Shown here one piece after another: positions 13,101 through 28,100 of a stretch of DNA of 64,000 bases. Position 1 is the stretch's first letter, and every line of letters starts with the position of its first letter. Position numbers and translations under genes: made by a program. The notes under the pieces were generated by a model. The model saw only the letters and a program-made list of their open reading frames with translations, was not told where the DNA came from and did not search any database. The DNA is from Stercorarius parasiticus (lineage: Eukaryota; Chordata; Aves; Charadriiformes; Stercorariidae): assembly GCA_013396915.1 (NCBI GenBank), contig VWZL01002503.1, positions 324,896 through 388,895 of the forward strand, given 5' to 3'.

Positions 13101-16100
13101 AGAGAAGAGTCCTCTCGCAAGCAGAGACACGTTGAAGTCATACGCACTAATGTACTGACATAATTTTGCTAACAACTCTTACAAAAACAAAAATCTACTC
13201 AGGATGCTTTAACAACAAAAGCAACCCCAAATACCAAATTCCCAGCTTAGAGACAATGAATCTGTCCCACCCCCCCAGCACATCAGGGAAACACCCTCCC
13301 TCTTACCTGCAGCTGCAAGAAGGGGATATTGAAGAACTTGTGCAGGTACTTGAGGCCAAAGCTGTTCTTCATGGAAGACTCAGCATAGCGAAAATACGAG
13401 GAGCCGGGAGGCCTGTCTCAACCAGACAGAGAGAGAGAAGAAAACTGTGCAAAGGCCACAGACTGCGTACACACAGAAGAGGCACTCGCTGAACTACATA
13501 TCACGAACAATCCTCATTTACAAGCCAACCCCTCAATCCCCAAATGTAGGCTAGCAGGTCATTCTGCTAGGGACTCCTTATTTTGTTTACAGACCAAATT
13601 CACACTTTATTCCTCCGGAAGGGTGGCACAACGCGGCTGCTGTTGTGTTGCAGCGTCACAAGGCTGCCAGACTAAGGAATAGTATGTCAGGACACTGGGC
13701 CATTGGTTTACTAAACTATGGGTTCAGTGAAGGTTTTGGTTTAAAACCACAAACAGACCTACATTAAGTCACAAGTGGGCATGAAACTCAGCTAAGTCAC
13801 ATACAGAGATGAACTTGTAAAGAAATTATTACATTACAGAATCAAGCCTTAAAACTGACACCATTTCTGTGTGCCTGACACAGGTACAAACAACTAAGAG
13901 ATTAGGAAAATGAAAAAATGCCTTAAAAACATAAAACCACACAAAAAGGTACAATCTACTGAATCCTGAACAACAAATAATATTTTATATTAAATAACAG
14001 AGAGCCTCAGATCTCTGCATAAGGGAGAACCTTGCCTGGCTGGCAAGGGAGGCGTATGACTTGGCTGTGCCCAGTAAACGCTGCGTGGGAATGCTCTCAG
14101 AGGAAGAGCAAGGAAGCCAGCTGCACTAGCTGCCTCTCTTATAGCAGAATTATTTGGAGGAGGGAACAGTTGTGCTGCAGGGAGAGGATTCTTTCACAAG
14201 AGAAGGACTATCCAGAAAGAAGATGACTTCTTGGGAAGAGTAGTTCTGAAAGGCACATGCTAACAGGTGCTCACTATTTCCAGGAATATAGCTAACAACC
14301 TGCCTGATACAGGCTCCTAGATCAAAGAGCCCATCGTGCAAACTGAAGCTGCTGTACGAGACACTTAGAGATCTGAAAGCCCAAAAGCTAGGCACAGGGT
14401 CAAAGGATGACCGTGGCGTGCATCTTAAACATGGCAGCAATATGGTTATCTACAGGTGATAAGAGAGTAGCCAAGGTCTGCTCCCCTGCCTGGTGTCCGT
14501 GGTGCCATCCTACCTGTTCAGATTGTCGATGAGGTCCCTCACATCGCCAGGCAGAATGACCCGGTGCTCCCCCATGTCTCGGTAATTCCCAAGCACGCAC
14601 ACTGGAACGTGGGTCGGCACTTTGGGAAGCTCCCTCAGAATATAGTTAAATGTCCTTCACCATAGGAGAGAGAGAGATAAAGGCAGATGAGTGGGAACGT
14701 CATTCTGTGAGCAGTTTCATGCATAAACCACAGGGAAAAAAAAACCTAAGTAAGAATTTTTTTCCAAAATCCTTCCAAGACTGTGGCTTCTTTGCCCTCC
14801 TCAAATAAATACATGAACTGTAAACATGTTGGTATCATTCTTCATTAAAAAAAAAAAGGTTCAATAATCCACTTCCACGAGCAACCTCACACCTCCTACA
14901 ACAATATTTCCTTCAGTCCTACAACACTGTGTGGGATCAGCAGCAAGAAAGGATTCCCTCCCTCCAGCTGTCACAGGCTCGCTGACCCACACCAAACCTG
15001 TAAAACACAAGGTTAAATATGAAGCAGGAACTCTTACCATCTCCTCTTTCCATTCTGGCTTCCGTATGCCTCTCACCCTCCTCAGCAGATGTGCAAAATG
15101 AACAGTTCATTATTTCTGTACACTGCTGCAGCCTAGGGCCTCTGAATAACCCTTACTAATCCCAGTCTTCCTGGGAATTTCTCAGGAGCGTTTCCCTTTC
15201 TCTTGTGTTCTGGAGAGCAGGGGTTTGTAACATGCCCAGCATACTTTGCACCTGTGACAGCACTAATTATCAAGCCTCAGACAGCCCCATATCAGAAACT
15301 GCAGTGCACAAGCCCACAGGGAGACTGCTTGTGTGAAACAAGCCCAGGAGAAGAGTATATTAGAAGACATGCCAGAAGATAAAGCTATTATTTTCAAGGA
15401 TACAAGCTTGCTTCAACTCATTAGGCCGGTTATCAGCTCCAGAGTCCATCTGGGAATCAAGAAGCCTAGAAGTCGTTTGTTTTCACCAAACAAGCGAGAA
15501 TCATGGGGTGCATGCTGCTGGAGGTGTCTTACCACTGTTTGGTAATGTCAAACATCATCACTACGCCATTGCAGTTTTTATAGACATCCAGGAACTCCGC
15601 ATCCAGAGCCATTTCTGACTCTGCCTGAGGAAATAAAAGGCAAAAGACACAGTAAATAACTTGATTCAACTTCAGGCTTGTACAGAACACAGCTGACACA
15701 GGGCTGAATAGGCAAACTTCCTGAAGTGACAGAAACGGTAAGAAGCATCTGTGGATTTCACATTATGATCATTTAAGCAAGACACCTGGTGGTTCACAGC
15801 CTCCACTGCCCACAGGAGCAGGATGTGAAGCACCTGACAGTCTCTGAAAAAATCATGTCTGACAGCAAATGCTAAAACCCACCCTCTCCTCTTTCCCCTG
15901 TGCCCCCAAATCCAGTGTTGACAAGATAACTTTATATAAGTGACAGGACGCAGAACAGAGGTCACAGCTCCCATTCCATCTCTTTGCCGACCCAAATATT
16001 GACTGTACTTCTGTTGCTTCCGGTGTATGAAGCCAGGATGTGTCTACTGAGTTTCTCCCCTGCAGGGCTGAAAGTATTTATTAGTACCTGATTTGCTTTT

Positions 16101-19100
16101 TGTCATTTGGACTCTGCATGCTACAAAGTACAGTACTAGTACTGTACTGTACTCAACCTCCAAGGCTCCTGCTGCAATTTGGTGCCTACAGAATAATTCT
16201 CACTCATTGCCCAGGAGTGGAAAACGCACTGAGATTTGTGAAGGAAGGAGCAGCTGTGATATCTGTTCTCATAAGAGCATTTTTCCCCGCAGGAGAAAAT
16301 TTTGAAAGAAAATTCCCCATATCTGACCGCACAGGTTGAGCAGCACTGGCACCCTGGTGAAAGAGGCAACTCTTCACAGCCCTGACTCACCCCCAGAAAC
16401 GAGCGCTCAGCTCTCCGCACATCAGTGCTGCTGCTGTTCCCATCAACTTCAACAATGCGGTTACTGAGCCAGTACCAGGACACCGCCTGTGCGCTGAGCC
16501 CCAAAGGGCACTGACTCAGAAACAGGAGCAATAAAGCTCTTCAAGAGCTGCAGCAGAGATCATGGGATCAAGTGCCTTTAAACGGAATTTTTCCTGAGGA
16601 TAAAATTGTACATATTTTGAAAGAGGTGCCGTGAAGCACACTGGCAGCCCAAATACAGTTTGGGGAAGTGGCAGTATGGTCTCCCATGGGGCACTTGGAT
16701 CTTCTGATGTAGAACAAAAGGACACACATTTGTGCAAGAGCCTTGAGGAAGCCGCTCTGTTTACTTTTGCACACTAGGTAGCACTTCTATTGCCCCTTCC
16801 TCCTCTGCATTTCAAAGGGTGTTAAAAGGTAATTGTTAGCCCAGTTTCAAGGAGCAGCCAGAGAGCATGGCACCAAGTGACCTCTTCAGGTCTCACCAGA
16901 AGTCCATTACAAAAGGACTTACTGCCACTGAGGGTGTGCAGACAGGTACAAAGCTACTGAGTAAACATCTGGGGCACAGTGCTTCCCAAAAGACAGAAGG
17001 GAAAACAGCAGGGAAGTTGTGGTGAGGGCACAAACAAGGATAAAATGCACTGGCAAAAGTGTGAAGAGCATCAGGGATCAGATTGCTCCTCAACTGCCTG
17101 CCCGGACAGCCTGAAAGTGGAAACAAATACGGAACTTACTCTCCATGGACCAAAGGTGGACTAGAGGCCTCCCGCTAAGAGGCAGACATCTGCGTTAAAG
17201 GTGACTCACCTCCTGAGGGTCATTTTCCAGTTTCAAACCATCTCCTCGTTTTTTGCATTTTCCTTAAAAAGAATTGTTAAAAAAAAAAAAAAAAGCATTA
17301 CACTGGGTCCAGGATGGGCAGGACCACAGCATTTTGAATACGACCTTAAAGCAGATCCAACTTCTACTAGAAGCATGGGGAATGAGACGGGGTGGGACAG
17401 GCGTGCCTTGCTGAAAAATGCCAGCTACCCTGTTCAAGAATACCAGCTTGAATAATTCAAAGATGAACAGGAATAAAGTCTGGAGCAGCTTAAACCATGC
17501 CCTTCACAGCATAAAGTCACAATGACTGAATAATACAGGGTTTGGTGCACTCCCTGGCCAAAATGGGAAGCTGATTTGTTACATTTTTTGTTGCATTATT
17601 GTTGAAGGAACAGAAGATTGTTATGACTGACCAGCACCACTACGCACGCAGCCTTCCTGAGATGCTATGAGGTTGCTGTGCTGTGTCACTGACCTGAAGC
17701 GAGCAGTCTTGGCAATAAACATCATCTCAGAGCCCAGCGGGTGCTTTGGGCTGACTTGTGACCCAAAAAAAAGGCGTGGCAGGAGACTGTGAGAATTTAA
17801 CAGCCAAAAGACAGACTGAACTTATACAAGGGGAAAACTAAGCAAAAGCAAACAAACTGTATCGAGGGGGAGGTGGAGAAGTGGAGGAGAGACAGCCTAC
17901 ACGTGCGTGAAAGGCCAGAGCCAGACGGTCAGGTCTGGTCATCACCAGCAACGGTGCGGAAAGGAAATCCTGCAGATGCACCACCCACAGCCACACGTTC
18001 CAGCGACACGTGCACAGAAATAAGCTAGAGGACAGATCACAGGCAAGTGCAAGGGGCAACAGGCTAAACACTTGGAAGAGATGCTAGAAAGCCACTATAG
18101 AGACTTGCCCTGCAGTGCCACAGCCACAATCCCACCTGGAGGAAACCACAGGTTTCTCTCCAAATTGTCTGCTTCTTCTAAGGCATATGCTAAAATACAG
18201 CCCTTAAACTTAAAGAGCAGACCCCCTGAGACTTCTCCTTTTTCTTACAGCTTCAATAAGCACTGGATAAGTTCACAAACTAACATTTTACAGTACCACT
18301 GGCATTTGACTCAGCACCCCCAGAAAAGGAGTCGGTGTTTTTAAACCTCAGGCTCCCTGAAAATTTTGCTTTACATCACTTACGCTGCAATCCTGTTTCC
18401 AAACCTTAACGCCTGCAGCCACAGCAGCCAGAGAAGACGACACCATGTACCTGCACCCAGGATTAGCAGAGGGGCCATCAGCTAACGTGATTTTCTGTTG
18501 TAGCCACTCAGCACTAATTGCTCGGAGACTGTGCGCCAGAGTGATGACATCTTTCACCTTGTGCTGAAGAAGTTCAGTGTGGACATGCCATGAAAAATCT
18601 GTCCTTGCCCCCAGGTATAGGAGTTTAAACTCTATCTGTGTACAGCAGTTTCCAGAGTTTTATCAAATGATGAGCACTGCACAATGCATAACCCTGCAAG
18701 ATCAAGTTATGTTTTACAGACATCAAATATCTTCCAGATGTTACTGACAGCAATTAAGAACAGTATTTCTGAATTAACGTGGTTCCATATTTTCTTAGTC
18801 TAAATAATTATGAGTTAACTAAATTATAATGGCAGAGTCTTAGAATTCCTTCTCATAATTTCTAGAAATTCCCTGTGTCACCGACAACAGAACGTGTCAG
18901 CAGCTCAGATGCACCTGCAAAAAACCCTCCCCTTGACTCCTTCCATAGACTGCAACACCGGGGACCAAAACAGCTTCTGACAGCTATTCAGCATGGAGCA
19001 ACTACTTGTAAAATTTGTGGTTCTGCCAGATGTTGCATGTGAAACAGCGTGTTTCATTCCTTTTGCACAGAAGGATAAATAGTTATGAAATACTGAGTTA

Positions 19101-22100
19101 CTCATGAAGCTTTTAATGCTGCAGAATACAGCAGGAGATTCCAGTCCCTACACCCTGCCAGTGTCTGGTGGGTGCTTCAGTGCAGCACTGCAAAATGTTT
19201 GCCACTCTTGTGTCATCTTGCTGGTGACATCTGAAAGTAGCAGAAATATTAATCCTGATCCTTCCCCAATTATGCATCGTTTTTCCCTGGAGGATCCAAG
19301 CATGGGCTCTGATTTTTCCCAGCGCAACTGAAGGTGTGGGATGTCTAGGACTTGTGTGCCTTTTCCTGCTTCAATTACATTCATTTCAAGTCAGTAGCAT
19401 TTGTGTGGTTTCTCTGAATGTCAAAACATCCCTATTTCTGCAGTTACTGCTGAATTCTGCTTGGCATGACCTGAATTTCTAGGTATTAAAACAGAAGCCC
19501 AAGCAACCACAAATACTCTTGATAGGTCCTCTCGTCCTGAGCCATCAAGGTAACCTGGACACACGTACAGCCAATGCTTTGAGACTAATGAATTTAGACT
19601 CGCACGCCTCTCCCTGCTTATGGCTTTATGTGTGTAGCAAGAGGAATGAGTAATATTCTTATATTCTTATGTGGTGCTCATCATTGCTGTAAAGGAGGTC
19701 ATCTACAAGAGAGTAACAGAGCTGAAAAGCGCATGTGTGTACATATTCATGCACAGTGGCTATTTTTGGAACCAAAACTGCAGGATGAGCCAGATAAAGA
19801 CAAGATGTATGTAGTGAAAAGATGCAATACAGCCTGTAAAGGCAAGTGCACAATGAAGATTGTGTTGTTATACGAACGAGGTCCTGTCTTCAAGGTTGCA
19901 CTGATGTGTGATGTAGGAGCCTCAATTAGAAAGCAAGGGTCTTCGCGTTGTGATTCTTCTCTACCTAGAATGATGACTGCTCCTTATTTCCAGGCACAAT
20001 AGCAACACTGAAACCAAATAACCTTCCAGCAGTGGCCCAAAGGCTACACAACAATTCTTTCTGAACACTGGAAGACTTGGTTCGTGGCCAGCACCTGAGA
20101 GCCTCTGCACCTCTGGGAACCATCAGTTTTGTTGCAGGACAGCAAGGATTCAGCACAGCTTGCCAATAAACTTTGTCCACAGTGTGAGGGAGATGCTTCT
20201 CTTCACCATTCAAAAATACATATCTAGAATATTTGCACCCCCAGCGTTATCTATCTTACGACACCTGAAAATAACAGAAATATTAATTCTATTCTTTCCT
20301 CCTCCTTGCAGCACACCTCTGGGAGGGAGAGGGGTGAAGAGGCAGGGAAAGGAAAGGAATCTTTCCTTTATATTCATTCTATTTTGGGAGCCATAGAAAA
20401 AAAATACGGTTTCATCCCTCCAGTTAGTGTGTGGGAAAAGATGCAGAAACCAAACCAGCAGGAGTTACAAGACAGGAGGCCAGAACTGTTCCTGAATCAC
20501 CTGCATCCAAGCAGCTTCTTTGCATTCAGGATCTGTTACAGCTTTATGACCCGCAGTAGTTACACAACTTGCTGCACAGCCAGAAGGATGAGTCAGGACT
20601 GTGACTTGTGCTGAGAGATATCTTTCCTGTGTTCTGTTAATCCCAAGGGCAGCAAAGGAGATGGTATTTACTCTGCACACCGCACAAAATTCAATACAAT
20701 GCATAGCTGTGGGCAAGCTCTACTTGTTAAGATTTTAACAAATGGTGTCATTACACAAAAGAGCCCCGCGCTCGGAGTGGGCCCAAGGAGAACCCAGCAG
20801 GCTCCGGTGAGTCTGCACATTGCAAAATAAGAAATCGCAGAGAGTCAAGGAAAAGGTAAGAGGAGCAGTACAGGATAGTGGTTGCCATTTCCCCCTGCTT
20901 CAGCGCACTAACCAGCCTCACAGGTTTTAAGCTTTCACAACAGATCTCCCCACACTTCCAAATTAACATCTCTCCGCTAAACAAATGACACCAAGGCAGC
21001 AGCCACCAGCCAGGCAGGGCCAAACGAGCTGCCTCCTGCCCTCCTGGAGCGGTCTGGAGGGAAAAATCAAGAGCGCGCTGCTGAACTACCAAGGCTGGGG
21101 AGGCACGCTGCTGGTAAGCACGTGGAGAAAGGTCACTTAGTAAAACCATATTTAGCTTCAGTACGTGAAGTTTTTCAGGGTGCAACTTACTACATTTCCC
21201 CAAATCCTCCAGTGCACGTTCACCCCGAGACATGACGAAGGGCAGCAATGCATAGCAGAGAAGAGGCTGAAGCTGCTTTACAAGACTGAAGTTGGAAACT
21301 GCAGTTTATGGATATATCTTTTTAGACAGTCTAGTTACATCCCCACATCAGGCTTTCAATACATTTTTAAACATCTTAATTTACATAGAGGTCTCTTAAT
21401 TTTCTCTAACAAGGAACAATTCTTCCAAAAATGGGAAAACACTGGCAAAAAAATTTAGCCTGGAAAACAACGTATGTCGAAGTGCATTTTTTGGCAGTTT
21501 CAAATCCAGCCTGATAAAGGCAGCATTCTGCACAACTCTAAATATGCACATTAGCCAGGATCTGGTAGGCAAGGGAAAAAAGGGAGAATCAGGTCTTGTC
21601 AGCGTTCGCTGCGGCAGCACTGGATACTCCACTACTAAAAGTCTAGTCTAGATCAGTGTCACTCTCACCAAAAGCATCACGCAGGAGGATTTTTTGTCCT
21701 AAGCACACAGAAGGAAGAACAAAAATGTCATGAAATAACACAAGATGAAAATTAGATATGAGCAAGCTCTTAATGGTTAATTTGCACATTTTCCTAAAGT
21801 TGTACCTATCAAGAACCCGCATTGCTATGGCAATGGGGAGGATTTGATTTTGTTAGATCTGAATTTTTACTCTGCATTAATTAAGTACATTTGATCACAT
21901 ACAAATACATATCTGTGGTCCATAAGTAGTGATCTTAACACAACGAGCTTTATTTCAAAAGAATATAAAGTGGAGTGAAGAGAGTCCCTTGAGATTTCTG
22001 ACACATGCTCCACTGTCAGAAATGAAAGCAGTATCAGAAGAGCTGTTATCAACATCTGCACGTATCAAATCCGATATGTTTTGCCAAAAAAAAAAAAGAC

Positions 22101-25100
22101 AAGTCTCCAGCTGAGAAGATGACTCTGCTCAGAGAAGCTATTCACAGAAATAAATGCTGGAACCACATGAGTCCCAAATTAACTGTCTATGTATTCATAC
22201 TAAAGTTGCAAGGCAGCGAGAAGACAGATGTTTTGCTCAGGTTCCAGCCCTGCACATCTTATCCCGGGATCTGAAAGCCAAACTGCAATCAGACTGACTT
22301 CAGCAGTAACTCTGGCCTAAGAAAGGTTTTGTCTACACTGTGAAAACTGGCGTTTAAGAGAATAAAAAGATAAAGCGCCTGGGATTTTCATTTAAAGTTA
22401 CTGGCTCAAGTTTAACCTAAATGCTCCATTATGCATGCGAACTAGAGCTGCTATCTTTAATTACCTGTGCTTTTGTACTATTTTAAATACAATTTAGCCA
22501 ACATGAAAAATTAATTTTCTCTCTTTCCTACTCCCTCTTATACTTCTTATTTTTCGGCGTTACCACGTGTGTAAGTTGCACAGATGGTACAGGGTGGGTA
22601 ATGCCCCTGGGATGCAGGTCTGCTGAGGGACGTGTGCCAGCACAGGTTCTAGCGAAGGCTGCGGGAAAGGGATCAGCAGCCAAACCATAAAAATTTAAGT
22701 TTCAATGGCTGCGGTCAACAGATCTGACCAACAAAAATATGCAAACAAGGAGCACAACCCACAGAGCAAGAGCCGCTCACTCGCAGAGCTGCTTTCCTGA
22801 GCATACTCGCGCTTTAAAGCAGGAGCCTGGCTGGTACAAAACGCCTCATAAAAGGCAAACAATATTTGCATTCGGGGCTACGGAATGGGCTGTTAAGATT
22901 TACATCTAATCCCCAACCCCTTTGAGCAACAGATTCCACTGCATCCAGATTTGCACTGCATCCAGATTGCCTCTTCACATATGTTTTGGGGATTTGTTTT
23001 TATTTTTTTTACAAAATAGAACTTTATACTCTGACTAAAATTGAAAATTAATGAAAAATGTATTTATACAACGTAATACTTTCCTTGGCTAAGCATTTAG
23101 AAAAGATTTTGGATGAAATATATTGCATTTTCTGTCCTAAGTGAATTTAAGTAATTGGCTTCTCTTTTATCCTTCCCTTCTACATACATTATTCATTGCA
23201 GATAACATTTTATCAATTTAACAATAGCATTCCTTTACAAAAACAGCTCGGCAACAACTTTTATAAACAGAACAAACAACTCAGTAGCTGTCTAAACATA
23301 TATAAAACTATAAAGGAGAGAAGATGAAGTTTATAGTAAAGTTCAGAGAATCCGAATACACTGAGCAGCAGGCCGTTTCATCTGTCATGGAGCACATGAA
23401 ACAACTGCTTCCCAATAACAGGTTTGATCTGAAGTTCAGATTGCGAATAATGGGCTCTAGCACAGGAGACTCCTCTCTCCTGTCCATATTTTTTCAGGAG
23501 GTAGAATCCGTGCACTTGAAAAATTTAAGTACAGATGTTTTTCTAAAGTAGAAGTAGGTATTTCCGAATTCCATGTAAGTTTCTAATTAAATTTGAGAAA
23601 GAACAATGGATCTCCATTAGAAAGGAAGTGACAATTCTTACCTTTGTCAACTACATCCCAGACTTCAACTTTAACAATGTCGTCAGTGGCTAAAAGCACA
23701 AGAACACAAAGTGTCAGAAGGGGGTTTCAGTAAAATGACCAACAGCCAACGCTCACCACAGAGAGCCTCACCCAAAGCCAATGCCGTCAGAGGAGGAGAT
23801 CAATGTCAAAGGAAAAGCAATTCTCGAGTCAGTTAAAAGAAAACCCAAACATAACAAGAAGGCCCACTGTTGAAGGTGCAAGTTGTACCCCAAAACCATG
23901 CTATCTAAAAAACTTTCTTAAAGACTCTTAATCACATAAGTGATAGCTAGATTTCCTTGACGTTTTATGTCAGATTTGAAGCATGTTATAAATATTTTGT
24001 GTAGATTCTTTTCATAACATACAGAGGTTTCATATTCTTTTAAAAAAGATACAAATTTAATCTGGAGAATAAAGCCTGGTCTGCAAGCAAGGCGCACAAC
24101 TGAAAAAAGGAATATACACATTTAAGAAAGATCAGCATTACTACTAGCATCTTCACGTGAATGTGACAAACAGTGCAGACAGTCCCGCGGCTACAGAAAT
24201 CCACCCTCTCTGCAAATTTCAAGTCGCATTTTGTGAAAAATAAGACATTACTAACAATTTTGCCTCTTAACAAGCTGCGGTATCAGTAAACTATAAGCAG
24301 CAACATATATTTGAGTTTCCAAAATCTGAAGCAAGACAACCAAAACTCTAACTACAGAGACACTCCTGCCGGTACTGACAGTGAGCAGCGAAACATTCAG
24401 ATGGCAGGAGGGATGAGCAGCTTTGCTTAGATGTTTCTGTTGAATCCAAATAAGCAGTCTGGTCTTCAAGAAGTTATTCCAAGAAACAATTGCTTTTTGG
24501 AAAAGGTATAGGCTTCAAGGCAAAAGCTTGCACTTGGAGCAGCTCTGAACATAAAGCAATGGAATAGGCGGATAATGTCTCAGAGTAGAAAATAATCTCC
24601 TAGGATGGCATGAGAATTCAGCTAAACCTCATTGTCAAGCCAGGAAACGTTTCCTCTGGAGAATTCACTGTTGGCTAAACTTAAATGTTTCAAAATATTG
24701 TAAAGATAGATTATGAATAAAGGAAAACTTTGATCCTCTGCTTCTGGAGAAAGATCCTATGTTACATTTATGCATGAAGCAAAATCAGCCCGTTTTTCCT
24801 CACAGCAACTCCCGCGCATCTTCCACTTCGCCAGCAGAGCAGCGGGGCACGGGTGGAACGGAGACTTGCCCAGGCTCAGCCCAGCCAGTGCCTCAGGCTC
24901 AGAGGGGACTGCAAACACAACAGCACCCTGCAGTCCTAAAACCTCTGCTCAAACCATTACACTCCCCAAATTACTTCTGTCCCTGAATATTTCTACAGAC
25001 CATCAAGCCAGCTACGGCTGAAGTCCAGCCACCCCCCATCACTCACTCTCCTGGCACCCAGCTGTATGTCTGGCTACTCACACCCAGGCACTGGCACCCC

Positions 25101-28100
25101 TGTGACGGGCGCTGCTGGAGTCCATGGTCCATTTGGGGTGCACTGTGACCCTGCAGGTGCTGGGACACAGATCGGCTAGTGGAGTTCTGCCCCCAGATTC
25201 ATACCCTGCAGCCAGGACTGGCAGTGCTGCTGCTGGCCCTGAAGGACAAGGGGATGGTCAGACCAGCAATCCATCTCGGCAACAGTCAAGGACAGGAGAT
25301 GTTTTCCTTTCTCAGATGGCAAACTTCGCAGGGGCACAGGCAGAGTCCAGAGGGCTGCTTGTTCTTTCCAGCAGCGTCATGCGAAGCAGGATCTAAACAC
25401 TAACAAGAGGCTTCCACAGAGAAGCTGGAACCCCATTCCAACCCTTGGGATGACGTGCAAGCGTTGACCTGGTACCTAGCACTGGGACTTTGCTCCCGAA
25501 CTCCCGAAATCTCCACCTCCTTACCCTAACACCAAATGCACCCTCGGTTAAGATCTGTTCTTGCTGCTGAGTGATTTCTGCAGCACTGACAGCAGAACCC
25601 CCAGACAGCTGAGGGGCTGAACCCTTTGACCCCGAAAGATCTGTTCTACACCCTTTTATCTGAGGGGAAGCACAGAATTTCAAAAAGAACCTGACTGCAC
25701 AAAATCCAAGAAAACCATTTTTCCACATGGATTTTTTTTTTTTTCCTCGTAGCCATTAAGTTCTTCCTTTTCAGCACCAGCTCCATTCCTGATTATCCTG
25801 AACACACAAGAGGATAATTACTGTGGTGCTGCTGTGTTGGCTTTAGTATGACTCACACACAGCAGCATTTCACCTTAATGGCTTTGGAAGGCATGTTGCA
25901 GCAAAAAAAAGAGTGCCAATTCATCCTTTTAAGTCTTTAACTTGGATTAGCAGAAACCATGGATCAAACCACTCAAAAGATCTGTACTCAGTCACGATTT
26001 GGCTCAGTACTCTGTAGCCAGTGACTTTGCTTTCTCAAAAAACAGTGGAGAGATGTGAGAAGACTCCAATTGCAAGAAAGCTCATTTAAAAATAAGAATC
26101 ATTGCTTTATGGGTGGGTTCCTCACCAGGAATTCACAGGCTCTCGGACATATTTACTCTCCTGCAACTATATGATTCAAATCATACGCTTTAGACCACAA
26201 ATTCTACAGGGCAGAGCAGCTCTGCCATTCCTCACACCCATCTATAAATCATTCAGAGTATCTGAACAGAAGTATTTGCCAATTTTTATTTCAGACTCCC
26301 TTTCTGAGACTGCCAAACTAGCAGAATCTAAACAAGCATTCATTAGGGTCAGGAATGGTAACTCCTTACTTGGACACAAAAATGACAAATATCCATTATA
26401 GAGACAATTGGGACAGAAAAGTGATTTTGTTCATTTAAGTAGGAAGAAATAACTCAAATTCCTCTACCTTTATTAATTCCTCCAGCGTAAAATTTCTGGA
26501 GGTATAACAAGGTGTTACATTCCACATGTAAAATTTAAATCTTCTAATACCAGACAATGTAAGAATCCTTCAATTAACATCCGTAAATATTTGCTGCCAG
26601 ATACCTCATAGTGTTTATTCAAGGTAGCTTGAGAGCATGACCACAGGAAAAACAAACTTTATTTTTCCTGTACAGATTAACTCAGCCAACAGGGCGGTAA
26701 TTAGATCTGAGCCAATTTCTCAGAGTGCTCATATCACCCATCTCGGATGGAAAGTTTTCACAGCAGGAAACATACCTTACAATGTTTTTAAAAAAGAGGG
26801 CTATTTTTTAAAACAAGTTTTAAGAACGTCAACGGAAAATTTCCTATACTGCTGGAAATTATTACTGAGAAAATAATACAGCGTTTTACAATGTAAAAGA
26901 AACAGAAATGAAAGGCACGATTTCATGTACAGCCTTACAGATACTTAGACTAACTCAGCAACACTTCACCTTGAAAAATATGTACACTAACCAGCAAGCT
27001 CTACAGAAACATATCACATAAGCACTAGAAATAACAAATACACCTGCAGTTACCAACATACAGAAAAGCCAGTCTCATGTCTAGCCGTTTTCTACCCCAG
27101 GATTGCATCCACATTGAAAAAGCCAGTGCCCAAGTCTCAGCTCAGTAAAAGATACAGTCCCTAAAATATGCAGAGACGTGCAAGACGACTAGATCTCTCT
27201 ACACATGGAACACTCTCCAAACACCTTTTTGCATGTATACAGAAACCTGTACACATGCATTTTGTATGCCTGCTCATGTATACCAAAACAATTAGGTATG
27301 AATAAGCCTCTTAGAAATCAAATGCCAGACTCCCAGGCTGTATTTACAAACAGTACTTCTATTACCTACGCTGATTAGCGACGAAACTGAACTCTGAAGT
27401 TTTTACTGATGATATTGCAGAAAACCACAATTAATATTCAGTGCACTCTTTAGACTTGGATATCTAAGGAAGAGGTATTTCATTTCACGATCATGAGAAG
27501 AGAAAGTTCAGGATCATGGGTAGTACGCACAAAACAACAAGTAGGATTGCAACCTTGGACTTCAGGAGGGCTAACTCTGACCTCTTCAAGAAACTGCTTG
27601 GAGAGATTCCATGGGCTAGGGCTCTGGAAGGTAGGGGGGCTCAAGAGAGCTGGTTGGTATTCAAATACCACTTTCTCCAAGCTCAGGATCGGTGCATACC
27701 TAAGAGCAAGAAGTCGGCCAAGGGAAGCAGGAGACCTGCATGGCTGAGCTGGGAGCTTCTGAAAAAGCTCAAGTGGAAGAAGGAAGTTTACAGCACATGG
27801 AAGAAGGGACTGACCACTTGGGAAGATTACAAGAATGCCGCCAGAGCGTGCAGGGATAAAACTAGGATAGCCAAGACCTCCTTGGAATTAAACGTGGAAA
27901 GGGATGTCAAGGTCAACAGGAAGGGTTTCTTCAAGTATATTGGAGGCAAAAGGAAAACTAGAGAAAATGTGGGCCCACTGTTGAATGAGACAGGAGCCAT
28001 GGTGACGGAGGATGCAGAGAAGGCAGAGTTACCGAATGCCGCCTTTGCTTCGGTCTTTACTGCTCAGGCCCTCAGGAGTCCCAGACTTTGGAGGTAACAG

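Larger units (their letters stand above)
7183..13306. other. RABL6 intron 7
   Basis: An intron of 6.1 kb between confirmed exons. It contains two plus-strand CR1 3' ends (8503-8958 and 11518-11688) and an 11-bp inverted repeat near 10,740. The rest is AT-rich and unremarkable. Confidence 0.85.

Noticed and set aside
18348..18557. Minus-strand exon-like segment with a GTAAGT donor in RABL6 intron 3
   Set aside because: The acceptor side has a poor pyrimidine tract, the peptide is not recognised, and exons 3 and 4 already join in phase without it.
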